From Aurantimonas endophytica (GTDB taxonomy: Bacteria > Pseudomonadota > Alphaproteobacteria > Rhizobiales > Rhizobiaceae), in the NCBI RefSeq assembly GCF_014196845.1, contig NZ_JACIEM010000006.1, positions 124,001-188,000 on the forward strand: 64,000 nt of DNA, in the 5' to 3' direction. How positions within the stretch are numbered: position 1 is the stretch's first letter; each line of letters begins with the position of its first letter. Of the stretch, positions 18,751 to 27,800 are shown piece by piece. A model generated the notes under the pieces. The model worked only from the letters and a program-made list of their open reading frames with translations. It was not told the origin of the DNA and did no database searches. The position numbers and the translations under genes are program-made.

Positions 18751-20145
18751 TCAGGAAACGTCGAGGATGATGACACTCAACGGTTCGACGAGGCTTCCGG
18801 GAGCGGGAAACTGGCTTCTCACCCTGGCACCTGGACGACTCGCATCGCCGCGGACCTCAGGCTGCACTCCGCTGCGAAGCGTCACGAAGAAGAAATCCCC
18901 CAATTCCCGCGGGTCGAGCCCCAGTGCGTCCATGTCGTTGCCGAGAAACGCCAGGCAGTGGTCGACGCCCTCCATCTGGATGCACGCCAGCAGACCGACG
19001 ACGGGATCGGCCATCTGTCCGACCAAATTGGGCATGGCATTCGGGGCGGACAGCGAGCCCGCCGACTCCCTCTTCACGAGCGGCGGCAGGACAGGCTCGG
19101 CGAGCGGGGGAGAGAGCGAACCCGGATCGAAGAACTGGGGCGGATTGATCTGTCCTTTCGACAACCTGACTGCATGCGACGTCACCGCATTCATCAGTTT
19201 CGTGTAAGCGGCGGACACGCCCAGAAGATCGCTGGCAGGAGGAGGGTCCTGGAAGAACTCCGGAAACCTCAGGGCGAATTCGACGTCGTTGCGCGTCTGG
19301 ATGTAACGCAGTTTCTTCTCCCTCGCGTCGGCGAGAGCCTCCAGGAAAGCCTCCTGCTCAGTGGGGGTCGGGACGGGTAGGGGAATCGTGTCGTATGTCG
19401 CGACCTCGGTCTCGTAAGCGGAGGCACTCGCCTCGGCGATTTCCGGGAACTTTTTGTATCGCTCGATGACCTCTTCGATGGTCACGGTGGGCGAGATCGT
19501 CGAGCCCGATCCCGCACGCTGATACATAACGGACGTAAATTCTGATCGGCTCGAAGCGCTGTTCTTTGTTTTCTCGAACTCCAGCTTGAACTCTCCGGAC
19601 GCGACCAGACCGTTGTATTCGGCCTGCAGCGCAGCAGCGAGAGCGGTCTGCGTGGCTGTCGAGACGGAGGTGATGCGCACCACGGCGTAGAATTCTCCAC
19701 CTGTCTGCAGACCCCTGACGAAGCTGTCTCCGAACGCGCGCTCGAATTTCTCCATCTGCAGGGAATCCAGAAGAGCCTTGGCTTCCGCCGTGATGCGGAA
19801 ATTGCGTCCTCGAACCAGCGGGTTCTCGACGACGACGCTCGCGACCACGAAGGTCGACATGGAGTTGTAGTTGGTCCGCTCCGAGAACTGCGCCTTGGCC
19901 GACCCTGCCACGAGCCCGTACCGACCCTGCGCCTCGAACGACATGCCTAGCGCTTCCTGGAGTTCTTCATGCGTGGAGATGATCGAGATCGACGAGGCCA
20001 CCTCCGCCCCGGTCGCGGCGGGATTGGCCTGGATGGTGAAGCCCTCCAGGGCGCTGCCCACGGCCTGACCCGTCCGGCTGTTGAACCCCATGCCTATTTC
20101 CTCGTCGTTGAAGGCCAGACGACGAACCTGCGGTACCTCCGGCAT
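18751..20145 (-). CDS. putative MACPF-domain (perforin-like) protein with a C-terminal PASTA-like domain
   Basis: A 464-aa protein without an N-terminal signal peptide. The segment FGDSFVRGLQTGG (residues 138-150) fits the MACPF signature of aromatic-Gly-x-x-aromatic, then six residues to Gly-Gly. It is flanked by Ser/Ala/Gly-rich amphipathic stretches at about 65-90 and 166-191, where MACPF proteins have their membrane-inserting helix clusters. The last 94 residues begin MPNLVGQ and end SQFPAPGSLVEPLSVIILDVS, the opening and closing pattern of a PASTA domain, but with a long insertion. The start at 20145 has GGAGA 6 bases upstream; the longer frame from 20280 would overlap the next gene. It could be a pore-forming effector or a surface/wall-binding protein. 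Evidence is motif-level only. Confidence 0.6.
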   Translation of the reverse strand: MPEVPQVRRLAFNDEEIGMGFNSRTGQAVGSALEGFTIQANPAATGAEVASSISIISTHEELQEALGMSFEAQGRYGLVAGSAKAQFSERTNYNSMSTFVVASVVVENPLVRGRNFRITAEAKALLDSLQMEKFERAFGDSFVRGLQTGGEFYAVVRITSVSTATQTALAAALQAEYNGLVASGEFKLEFEKTKNSASSRSEFTSVMYQRAGSGSTISPTVTIEEVIERYKKFPEIAEASASAYETEVATYDTIPLPVPTPTEQEAFLEALADAREKKLRYIQTRNDVEFALRFPEFFQDPPPASDLLGVSAAYTKLMNAVTSHAVRLSKGQINPPQFFDPGSLSPPLAEPVLPPLVKRESAGSLSAPNAMPNLVGQMADPVVGLLACIQMEGVDHCLAFLGNDMDALGLDPRELGDFFFVTLRSGVQPEVRGDASRPGARVRSQFPAPGSLVEPLSVIILDVS

Positions 20146-20222
20146 GGCAATCTCCAGACGAAGAAACGATCGGCTGGCCCGCGCTATCTTGGGCTCTGCG
20201 TAATGATGAAGAACGGGCCGAT

Positions 20223-20855
20223 CTAGAACTGGTTTGAGCTGGAAACGATACGAAAGCTGTTCGACTGATCCGTCCGCCAACTGACGACTATCCAGCCATC
20301 GGGCCCTGCCGCCTCTTCGGCTGAGGCCTGGGCCTGTTCCAGCGACATGAAGAGCGGCGACATCGACATGGTGCAGTCTTCGGAGGAAAGGTCGAGATTC
20401 ACGCCGGAGAAGAACTCCAGAGACCCAGTTCCGAGCGCTTCGAGCGTCGCCGTGATCTCATCTCCGAGGCCGGGAAGCACCTGCTCCGCGGGGAGCGAAT
20501 GATGCGCGGACGTTCCGACCGAGACAATAACCACCAGAAGGCCCGCGAATGCCCCTGCCAGACCTGCCAGATGACGTGCGTGCCAGCCGGCGTGCAGCAG
20601 ATGCGCCCCATCGATTGCCAGAGCCACCCCATGGCCGGGGCTCCCTTCCAAAGCAGCGACGCATGGAGAATCGAAGGCAATGCCGTTTTCCGCTACGTCC
20701 GCGCCGACTGCGACCCCGTCATTGAATGCATCGAAGTCTTCTTCGGAGATGGAATCGCTGGGGACCGGAGAGGTGATCGCGGCCAATCCGTTGCAGAAAC
20801 CCTCAGCCCAGGCAGCTTCCTTGAAGGGCACCGCCTCGAATGGATTGCGGATCAT
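20223..20855 (-). CDS. single-pass membrane protein of unknown function, upstream of the MACPF-like gene
   Basis: I do not recognise this 210-aa protein. The N-terminal part (1-60) has a FEAVPFKEAAWAEGFCNGL segment and Gly/Ala-spaced pseudo-repeats (GFCNGL, NDGVAVGADVAENGI). One transmembrane helix lies at about residues 96-114. A soluble C-terminal domain of about 90 residues carries an EQAQASAEEA helix and ends DGWIVVSWRTDQSNSFRIVSS. ATG 20855 has AAGGA 6 bases upstream. The gene precedes the MACPF-like gene by 77 bases on the same strand, so the two are probably co-transcribed and may act together. Composition appears less GC-rich than the flanks. Confidence 0.7.
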   Translation of the reverse strand: MIRNPFEAVPFKEAAWAEGFCNGLAAITSPVPSDSISEEDFDAFNDGVAVGADVAENGIAFDSPCVAALEGSPGHGVALAIDGAHLLHAGWHARHLAGLAGAFAGLLVVIVSVGTSAHHSLPAEQVLPGLGDEITATLEALGTGSLEFFSGVNLDLSSEDCTMSMSPLFMSLEQAQASAEEAAGPDGWIVVSWRTDQSNSFRIVSSSNQF

Positions 20856-21304
20856 CACTTATCCTTAACCTAGACATATCTGGTAAGCGAACGCTCCAGA
20901 TAAAAAGGAAAGCCGGATTTTGAATATTAGCGAAGACAATATTACACCTATCATTACCTTGCGTCAATCAAGCGGGCTGAAATTACTCCGTCGGGCTTCA
21001 TTGCTGAATTGTGGCGATGGACCTGGCTCTTCGCAAAGACGGCAGTCTCCGATGCATTTGAGACGGGCTGGCGTGCGAGAATGGATCTCGCTCGCGATGC
21101 TGAAGGCGGCGAGCTGCAATTGCGCCGAAAATGCCGACCGATCGCAAAGTGAATATTGCCGGCCCGCAAACGGTGCGGATCACTGTCCTCCGGGCAGGGC
21201 GCGTTAGACACCGCAGCCGGGCGCGGAGATTCCCGTCGCCTTCCGGCGTGGTGCGATCTATAGATGCGCGCACCGGCGCCAGTGTGGCGTCACTGGCTTC
21301 ACCG
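20856..21304. other. AT-rich divergent intergenic region
   Basis: About 450 bases separate the membrane-protein gene from the divergent GNAT-C39 gene. The first 120 bases, with runs such as TTTTGAATATTAGCG, are clearly AT-rich compared with the surrounding genes. This fits a promoter and an acquired module boundary. A frame from 21131 could extend the GNAT-C39 protein N-terminally by 58 residues, but that stretch is Arg-rich and unlike the family. Confidence 0.45.
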
Positions 21305-22456
21305 ATGTCGCACGCGTCCCGCTCCGTCTCGCCCGTCGCCGACCTCGTCCTGCGGCGTGCCGGCCCCGACGACGTCGAGCGGCTCGAGCGTCTGGAGAAT
21401 GCGGCGTTCGACGCCGACCGGATCTCCCGCCGTTCCTTCCGGCGGCTGGTCGCTGCGTCCAGCGCCATTCTGCTCGTCGCCGAGACCACCGGGGCCGGTC
21501 CCGACGCCCCGTTCGCCGGCTATGCGGCGCTGCTGCTGCGGCGCGGCACCGGCCTTGCCCGCCTCTACTCCCTCGCGGTCGCGCCGGATGCGGCGGGAGC
21601 CGGCGTCGGCCGGGCGCTTCTCGAGGCGGCCGAGAAGGCAGCCTACGAGAGCGACCGCATCGCGCTGCGGCTGGAAGTGCGCGAGGACAATGCCCGCGCG
21701 CTGTCGCTCTACCGGTCGGCAGGCTACCGCAGGATCGGCAGGAGCCTCGACTATTATGCCGACCACAGCCCGGCGCTGCGCTTCGAGAAGACGCTGCGCG
21801 GCGAGACGGCGATCGATACGGGCGTTCCCTATTATGCCCAGACCACCGATTTCACCTGCGGTGCCTGCTGCCTGATGATGGCGATGGCGCGCGACGTGGC
21901 GGACTTCCCCCTCGAGCCAGTCACCGAAATCCGGCTGTGGCGGGAGGCGACGACCGTCTTCATGATGTCCGGTCCCGGCGGCTGCGACCCCTACGGCCTG
22001 GCGGTGGCGGCGCACGAATTCGGTCTCGACGCGCAGATCCACGTCTCCGAGCCGGGCGACCTGTTCCTCGAGAGCGTCCGCAGCGCCGAAAAGCAGATGG
22101 TGATGGCGCTTGCCCAGGAGGATTTCCGCCGCCGCGCGGTCTCCTACGGCATTCCGGTGCTGATCCGGCCGTTCACCCTGATGGACCTGCGCGCCGCGAT
22201 CGCCGCGGGAAAGACCGCGGTGGTGCTGATCTCCGGCTACCACATGTTCGACAAGAAGGTGCCGCACTGGGTCCTCGCCCACGGGGACGACGGACGCCAC
22301 ATCGTCATCCACGACCCCTGGGTGGCCGACGAACGCGGCGAGACGGCCGCGGACGCGGCCAGCCTGCCGATCCCCTACGAGACCTTCGACCGGATCGCCC
22401 GCTTCGGCAAGGTGGGGCTTCGGGCGGCCGTCTTCCTTTCCAGACGCGAGGCCTGA
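21305..22456 (+). CDS. GNAT acetyltransferase fused to a C39-like cysteine peptidase
   Basis: A 383-aa two-domain protein. Residues about 15-150 are a GNAT (RimI-like) N-acyltransferase, with the acetyl-CoA loop in LYSLAVAPDAAGAGVGRALLEAAE and the LSLYRSAGYRRIGRSLDYY end. Residues about 170-383 are a C39-like papain-fold peptidase: catalytic Cys185 in TDFTCGACC, a His in VPHWVLAHGDD and an Asp in HDPW. The start at 21305 is chosen by where the GNAT fold begins; its ribosome site is weak. It ends 8 bases before a RimK-like ATP-grasp gene. Such pairs recur in proteobacteria, but I know of no demonstrated substrate. Peptide or protein N-terminal processing is a reasonable inference. Confidence 0.85.
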   Translation: MSHASRSVSPVADLVLRRAGPDDVERLERLENAAFDADRISRRSFRRLVAASSAILLVAETTGAGPDAPFAGYAALLLRRGTGLARLYSLAVAPDAAGAGVGRALLEAAEKAAYESDRIALRLEVREDNARALSLYRSAGYRRIGRSLDYYADHSPALRFEKTLRGETAIDTGVPYYAQTTDFTCGACCLMMAMARDVADFPLEPVTEIRLWREATTVFMMSGPGGCDPYGLAVAAHEFGLDAQIHVSEPGDLFLESVRSAEKQMVMALAQEDFRRRAVSYGIPVLIRPFTLMDLRAAIAAGKTAVVLISGYHMFDKKVPHWVLAHGDDGRHIVIHDPWVADERGETAADAASLPIPYETFDRIARFGKVGLRAAVFLSRREA

Positions 22457-22464
22457 GTTCCGTC

Positions 22465-23919
22465 ATGTCGCAATGGGTGGTGCTGGTCGGCCGGGCGGCC
22501 GATCTCGACAACGGCCTGACGCCGCACAAGATCATGACCAGCCGCGACTATCTGGCGCGACCGGTCCTGTTCCAAGGCCAGCGGCCGAAGATCATCAATT
22601 TGTCGCGCTCCTACGCCTACCAGAGCCGCGGCTACTATGCCTCGCTGCTCGCCGAAGCGCGCGGCCACCGCATCATTCCCTCCGTCGAGACGATGATCGA
22701 CCTGTCGGAGAGGAAACTCTACGAGAACGCTTTGCCGGAGCTCGACGCCGTCCTCGGCAAGGCGCTTGGTGATGCGCCACTGCCGCAATCGCCGATCCGG
22801 ATCTATTTCGGCTATGGCGAGGATCCGCGCCTCGAGCGCTTCGCCAAGCTGGTGTTCGACTGGTTCCGCGCGCCGGCGCTGGAGATCCACCTGGAAACAA
22901 GAGCCGGACGCCCGGCGATCAAGCGCATCGGCTTCGCCTCGCTCGGCAAGCTCGATGCGACCCAGATGGAGCGGCTGCTGGCGGCGATGGCCCGGCACAC
23001 GGCGCGCGAATGGCGCGAGGCGAAGGCCAAGACGCCGGCGAAATACGCCTTCGCGACCCTCTACGACCCCAAGGAGACGCTGCCGCCCTCCTCGGTCGCC
23101 AGCCTCAAGCACTGGGCGCGCATCGCCGGGCGGCTCGGCGTCGATGTCGAGCCGATCACCCGCAAGGACCTGCCGCGGCTCGCCAATTTCGACGCGCTGT
23201 TCATCCGCGAGACGACGTCGATCTCCAACCACACCTACCGCTTCGCTCGGCGCGCCATGCAGGAGGGGATGCCGGTCATCGACGACCCGATCTCGATGAT
23301 CCGCTGCACCAACAAGGTCTACTGCAACGAGCTGATGGCGCAGAACGGCATCGCGACGCCGCCCTCGGTGATGATCGGCAGCAAGGAGGACCTGGTGCGC
23401 GCGGCCGACCTGCTCGGCTTCCCGATGGTGCTGAAGATCCCCGACGGCTCGTTCTCGCGCGGCGTCAAGAAGGTCGACGACAAGGCCGGGCTGGAAGCCT
23501 TGGCGACGTCCTGGCTCGAGGACAGCGACCTCCTGATCGCGCAGAAATTCATGCCGACCCGCTTCGACTGGCGCATCGGCGTTCTCGGCGGCGAGCCGCT
23601 CTTCGCCGTGCAGTATCTGATGGCCGGCGAACACTGGCAGATCATCAATCACGAGGCGGGCGGGCGGCCGCTGGAAGGCGGGTTCCGGGCGTTCTCGCTG
23701 GCCGACGCGCCGCCGCACGTGCTCGATGCCGGGCTGAAGGGCGCCCGCTGCATCGGCGACGGGCTCTACGGCGTCGACCTCAAGGAGACCGACGACGGCG
23801 TCTTCCTCATCGAGATCAACGACAACCCCAATCTCGAGCACGGCGTCGAGGACGCCGCCGAGAAGGACGAGGTCTGGACCCGGCTCACCCGCTGGTTCAT
23901 CGACCGGATCGAGCGGTAG
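22465..23919 (+). CDS. RimK-like ATP-grasp ligase with an N-terminal extension
   Basis: The 484-aa protein has an N-terminal region of about 170 residues (opening WVVLVGRAADLDNGL) of the type found only in long RimK-family proteins. An ATP-grasp ligase domain follows, about 200-484: MIRCTNKVYCNELMAQNGIATP, the ATP-binding VLKIPDGSFSRGVKKV, and the metal-binding FLIEINDNPNLEHGVED. RimK-type ligases add amino acids to the C-terminus of proteins or peptides or join peptides. The adjacency to a GNAT-C39 protein suggests a combined cleave/acylate/ligate activity, which is inference. It converges on the response-regulator gene with a 36-base gap. Confidence 0.88.
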   Translation: MSQWVVLVGRAADLDNGLTPHKIMTSRDYLARPVLFQGQRPKIINLSRSYAYQSRGYYASLLAEARGHRIIPSVETMIDLSERKLYENALPELDAVLGKALGDAPLPQSPIRIYFGYGEDPRLERFAKLVFDWFRAPALEIHLETRAGRPAIKRIGFASLGKLDATQMERLLAAMARHTAREWREAKAKTPAKYAFATLYDPKETLPPSSVASLKHWARIAGRLGVDVEPITRKDLPRLANFDALFIRETTSISNHTYRFARRAMQEGMPVIDDPISMIRCTNKVYCNELMAQNGIATPPSVMIGSKEDLVRAADLLGFPMVLKIPDGSFSRGVKKVDDKAGLEALATSWLEDSDLLIAQKFMPTRFDWRIGVLGGEPLFAVQYLMAGEHWQIINHEAGGRPLEGGFRAFSLADAPPHVLDAGLKGARCIGDGLYGVDLKETDDGVFLIEINDNPNLEHGVEDAAEKDEVWTRLTRWFIDRIER

Positions 23920-23955
23920 CGGGGCGGGCGGCGCCGCTGAACTCCGGCTCTGCCC

Positions 23956-24855
23956 TTAGCGGCGTTCGGCCAGGAGGTTCATCGCCGAGGCGGTGGCGGA
24001 GGAGCGGTTCTCGACGCCGAGCTTGCGGAAGATCGTTTCGAGATGCTTGTTCACCGTGCGCGGGCTCAGCGCCAGGATCTCGGCGACGTCGCGGTTGGAC
24101 TTGCCTCTAGCGATCCACAGCAGCACCTCGGCTTCCCGCGCGGTGAGGCCGAAGCCGTCGCGGAGCGCCGCGGCGTCGGTCTCGTCGCCTTCGATCCGCG
24201 ACAGCCGCAGCAGGAACTCGTCCGCGCCGATCTGCCCGAGCAGGGCGAAGCCGAGGCCGGGATTGCCGGGATGGCGCGCCGCCTCGCCCCGGCGCAGGCG
24301 CTGAAGCTCGCTCGCCAGTGCGCCGGGCAGGGGGTCGGCCTCGCCTTCGCCGGTCAGCAGCCGACGCGCCTGCGGCGTCATCCAGCGCACCGTGCCGTCG
24401 CCGTCGACGGCGAGCAGGAACCGCCCCGTCGTGTCGAGCGCCAGGCGCGCGGCACGGGTCATGCGGGCGTTTTCCTGGTGGACGCGCATCCGCGCCAGGA
24501 TCTGCTCGATCACCACCGGCTTGGTGACGTAGTCGACCCCGCCGACGGCGAAGGCGTGGACGATGTGCTCGGTCTCGCTGAGCCCGGTCATGAAGATCAC
24601 CGGGACGTGGGCGAGCGAGGCGTCCTGCTTCAGCCGGCGGCAGGTCTCGAACCCGTCCATGCCGGGCATCACTGCGTCGAGCAGCACCACGTCCGGGGTG
24701 ATGCGCCGGGCTATGGCGATCGCCTTGCCGCCGTCGAGCGCGACGAGCACGGTGAGGCCCTGTTCCTCGAGCGCCGTGGTCAGGAACTCGATCGTCTCGG
24801 GCGAATCGTCGACGACGAGGACGATGCGGCGGGGGGCGGCGCCGTCACAAGGCAT
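23956..24855 (-). CDS. response regulator, receiver plus LuxR-type HTH
   Basis: A 299-aa two-component regulator. The receiver domain (about 8-125) has the acidic pair VVDD and phospho-acceptor Asp in VVLLDAVMPGMDG. A linker region of about 100 residues follows, resembling a short PAS-like segment (FLLAVDGDGTVRWMTPQA). The LuxR/NarL helix-turn-helix (about 230-295) reads LTAREAEVLLWIARGKSNRDVAEIL. The start at 24855 overlaps the end of the hybrid kinase gene by 11 bases, so kinase and regulator are one operon. It probably controls the divergent amide transport genes and may bind the inverted repeat at 28428-28447 (inference). Confidence 0.9.
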   Translation of the reverse strand: MPCDGAAPRRIVLVVDDSPETIEFLTTALEEQGLTVLVALDGGKAIAIARRITPDVVLLDAVMPGMDGFETCRRLKQDASLAHVPVIFMTGLSETEHIVHAFAVGGVDYVTKPVVIEQILARMRVHQENARMTRAARLALDTTGRFLLAVDGDGTVRWMTPQARRLLTGEGEADPLPGALASELQRLRRGEAARHPGNPGLGFALLGQIGADEFLLRLSRIEGDETDAAALRDGFGLTAREAEVLLWIARGKSNRDVAEILALSPRTVNKHLETIFRKLGVENRSSATASAMNLLAERR

Positions 24856-27800
24856 CGTCGAGGCCCTCGATGAAGCCGAGGCACGCGTCGAGGTCGAAGC
24901 GATCCACGCGGCTGCGGATGCGGGCGACGAAGCGTTGGGTTCGCGGTTGCCGCGAAGCGAGGTCGTCGAGCTTGGCATGGATCCCTCTGACGAAGCCGAT
25001 TTGCAGGAGTGAGACGAGATCGCGCAGGTCCCCCCGGTCGGGAATCTCGAACGCTTCGAGCTCGACCTCCCCGGGAACCGAAGCCCCGACCGGCGCATCG
25101 TCGTAGAGCCAGGCGACGCCCAGCAGCCGGCGCACGCTTTCGAGCAGCATCGGCACGGCCAGCGGCTTGCCGATCCAGTCGTCGCAGAGCCGCATGTCCG
25201 GCGAGGCGGGACGCGCGTCGGCCGACAGCATGGCGATCGGCGTGTCGACGCCGCTCTCGCGCAGCCTCGTGGCGAGTTCCCAGCCGTTCATGCCGGGCAT
25301 GGTGATGTCGACGATCAGGAGATCCGGCTCGGCCAGCGGCACCAGCTTGAGACAGGCCGCGCCGCCTTCGACGGTGAGCACGGTGAAGCCGAGCGGCGAC
25401 AGGATCTCTTCCAGCAGCTGGCGGTGCGCCGGCTCGTCGTCGACGGCGAGCACCGTCATCCGGCGGCCGGCATAGCCGACGATCCGCCGCTCGCGGGAGA
25501 CGGCGATCGGCATGGCGCTGACCGAGGGGAGGAACAGCCGCACGGCGAAGATGCTGCCCTGGCCGGGCGTGCTGGTGACGCGGATGTCGCCGCCGAGGAT
25601 TTCGGTCAGGAGCTTGGTGATGGTGAGCCCGAGCCCGGTGCCGGGCACCGCGCTGGCGCCGCCCTCCAGTCGTTCGAACGGCTCGAAGATGCGCGTCAGG
25701 TCCTTCGCCGCCATGCCGGGGCCGGTATCGACGACCCGGAACTCGGCCACCTGGCTGCGATAGCTCACCCGGAGCGTGACGGAGCCTTCATGGGTGAACT
25801 TGATGGCATTGGAGAGGAGGTTGATCAGGATCTGCCGCAGCCGCTTCTCGTCGCCGCGGACGAAATCCGGCAGCGTCCGCTCGACCTCGAACGCAAAGCC
25901 GATCCCGGCGCCGTCGGCCTGCAGGCGGAACATCTCGACGATCTCGCCGAGCAGGGGCCCGAGCGCGATCTGGTCGCGATAGACCTGCAGCTTGCCGGCC
26001 TCGATCCGCGAGATGTCGAGGAGCCCGTCGATCAGCCCCGCCAGATGCTCGCCACTGCGGCGGATCACCTTGACCGCGCCGCGGCGCTTGCCCGGCAGGG
26101 CCGGGTCCTGCTCGAGGATCTGCGCGAAGCCGAGGATCGAATTCAGCGGCGTCCGCAGTTCGTGGCTCATGCCGACGAGAAAGCGCGTCTTGGCAAGGCT
26201 TGCCGCCTCGGCCTTTTCCTTGGCGAGCTGCAGTTCGGCGTCGGTGCGCCGGTGCGCGTCGATCTCCTGGGTCAGGAGCAGGGTCTGCCGGCTGGATTCC
26301 TCCTGGGCGACGCGGCGGCTGGCATGGGCAAGCACGAACAGCCACGAGGCGACGCCGGCGACGATGACGAAGACGGCGAAGACCCGCACCAGGATCGCGG
26401 TTATCGTCGCTTGGTTGTGCGGCTGGTCGAGGCTCGCCTGGAAGCCGATCAGCGCCAGGATGCTGCCGGTGACCGCCAGCATCGTCACGAAGATCGCAAG
26501 GTAATGGCCGCGCGGTGAGTCGGCGAAACCGGCGAGGCGTTCCGAGACGTTGCGGCGCAACGCCCCGACCACCTGCTCGCGCACCCGGCTGTCGGTCTTG
26601 CAGAGATCGTGGCAGCGCGCGTCGAGCGAGCAGCAGAGCGAGCAGATCGGACCGGAATAGGCCGGGCAGGAGGCCATGTCCTCGGCCTCGAAATGATGCT
26701 CGCAGATGCAGCAGGCGATAGTCGGCAGCCCGGCCCAGTCCTCGCGCGGGCGGCGCGCGATATAGTAGCGGCCGCCCGTCGCCAGCGCGATCAGCGGCGA
26801 GGCGACGAAGGCGGTGCCGATTGCCGCGAAGGCGGCGAGCGCGCTCATCGTCTCGCCGAACAGGCCGGTGTGGCAGAGGCTGGCGACGAGGATGCCGGCG
26901 CCCATGGCGCCGAAGCCGACGGGATTGATGTCGTAGAGATGCGCTCGCTTGAACTCGATGTGCCGGGGCGACAGGCCGAGCGGCTTGTTGACGACGAGGT
27001 CGGCCACCAAAGCGGCCACCCACGACACCGCGAGAATGGCGTAGAGGCCGAGGATCTCCTCCAGCGCGCGCAGGATGCCCATCTCCATCAGCATCAGCGC
27101 GATGGCGACGTTGAACACCAGCCAGACGACGCGGCCAGGATGGCTGTGGGTCAGGCGCGAGAAGAAGTTCGACCAGGCGATCGAGCCGGCATAGGCGTTG
27201 GTGACGTTGATCTTCATCTGCGCGATGACGACGAAGATCCCGGTGGCGGCGATCACCAGCGCCTCCTGGGAGAAGACGTGGCCGAAGGCGACGCGGTACA
27301 TCTCGGTCGGGTGCTGGGCGGTCTCCGCCGGCAGGCCCTGGCTGACGACCAGCACCGCCAGCAGCGAGCCGGCAAGGATCTTCACCGCCCCGATCAGGAT
27401 CCAGCCGGGACCGCCGGCGATCAGTGCGCTCCACCAGCCGAGCTGCGTCTCGCGCGTGCGGCGCGGCATGAAGCGCAGGAAATCGACCTGCTCGCCGATC
27501 TGCGCCGTCAGCGCGAAGAGGATCGCCGTGGCGCTGCCGAAGAGCAGGACGTCGAAGCCGCCACCGGCCGGGCTGCGGACGCCCTCATAGGCCTGCCACT
27601 CCTCGAGCGGCAGCGCGCCCTGGGCGGCGAGGAAGACGAAGGGTGCGAGGTTGAGGATGATCCAGGCCGGCTGGGTCCACATCTGGAACCGGCTGATCAG
27701 GGTGATTCCGTGGGTGACGATCGGGATCACCGCGACGGCGCAGACGACGTAGCCCGCCCAGAGCGGGAGGCCGAGCATCATCTCCAGCGCCATCGCCATG

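Noticed and set aside
18751-20280. Start of the MACPF-like protein at 20280
   Set aside because: This would overlap the preceding gene by 58 bases and lacks a ribosome site. ATG 20145 has GGAGA 6 bases upstream.
22375-23841. Antisense frame (488 codons) across the ATP-grasp gene
   Set aside because: Composition is Arg/Asp/Val-rich with no domain, and the sense strand encodes a well-formed RimK-like ligase.
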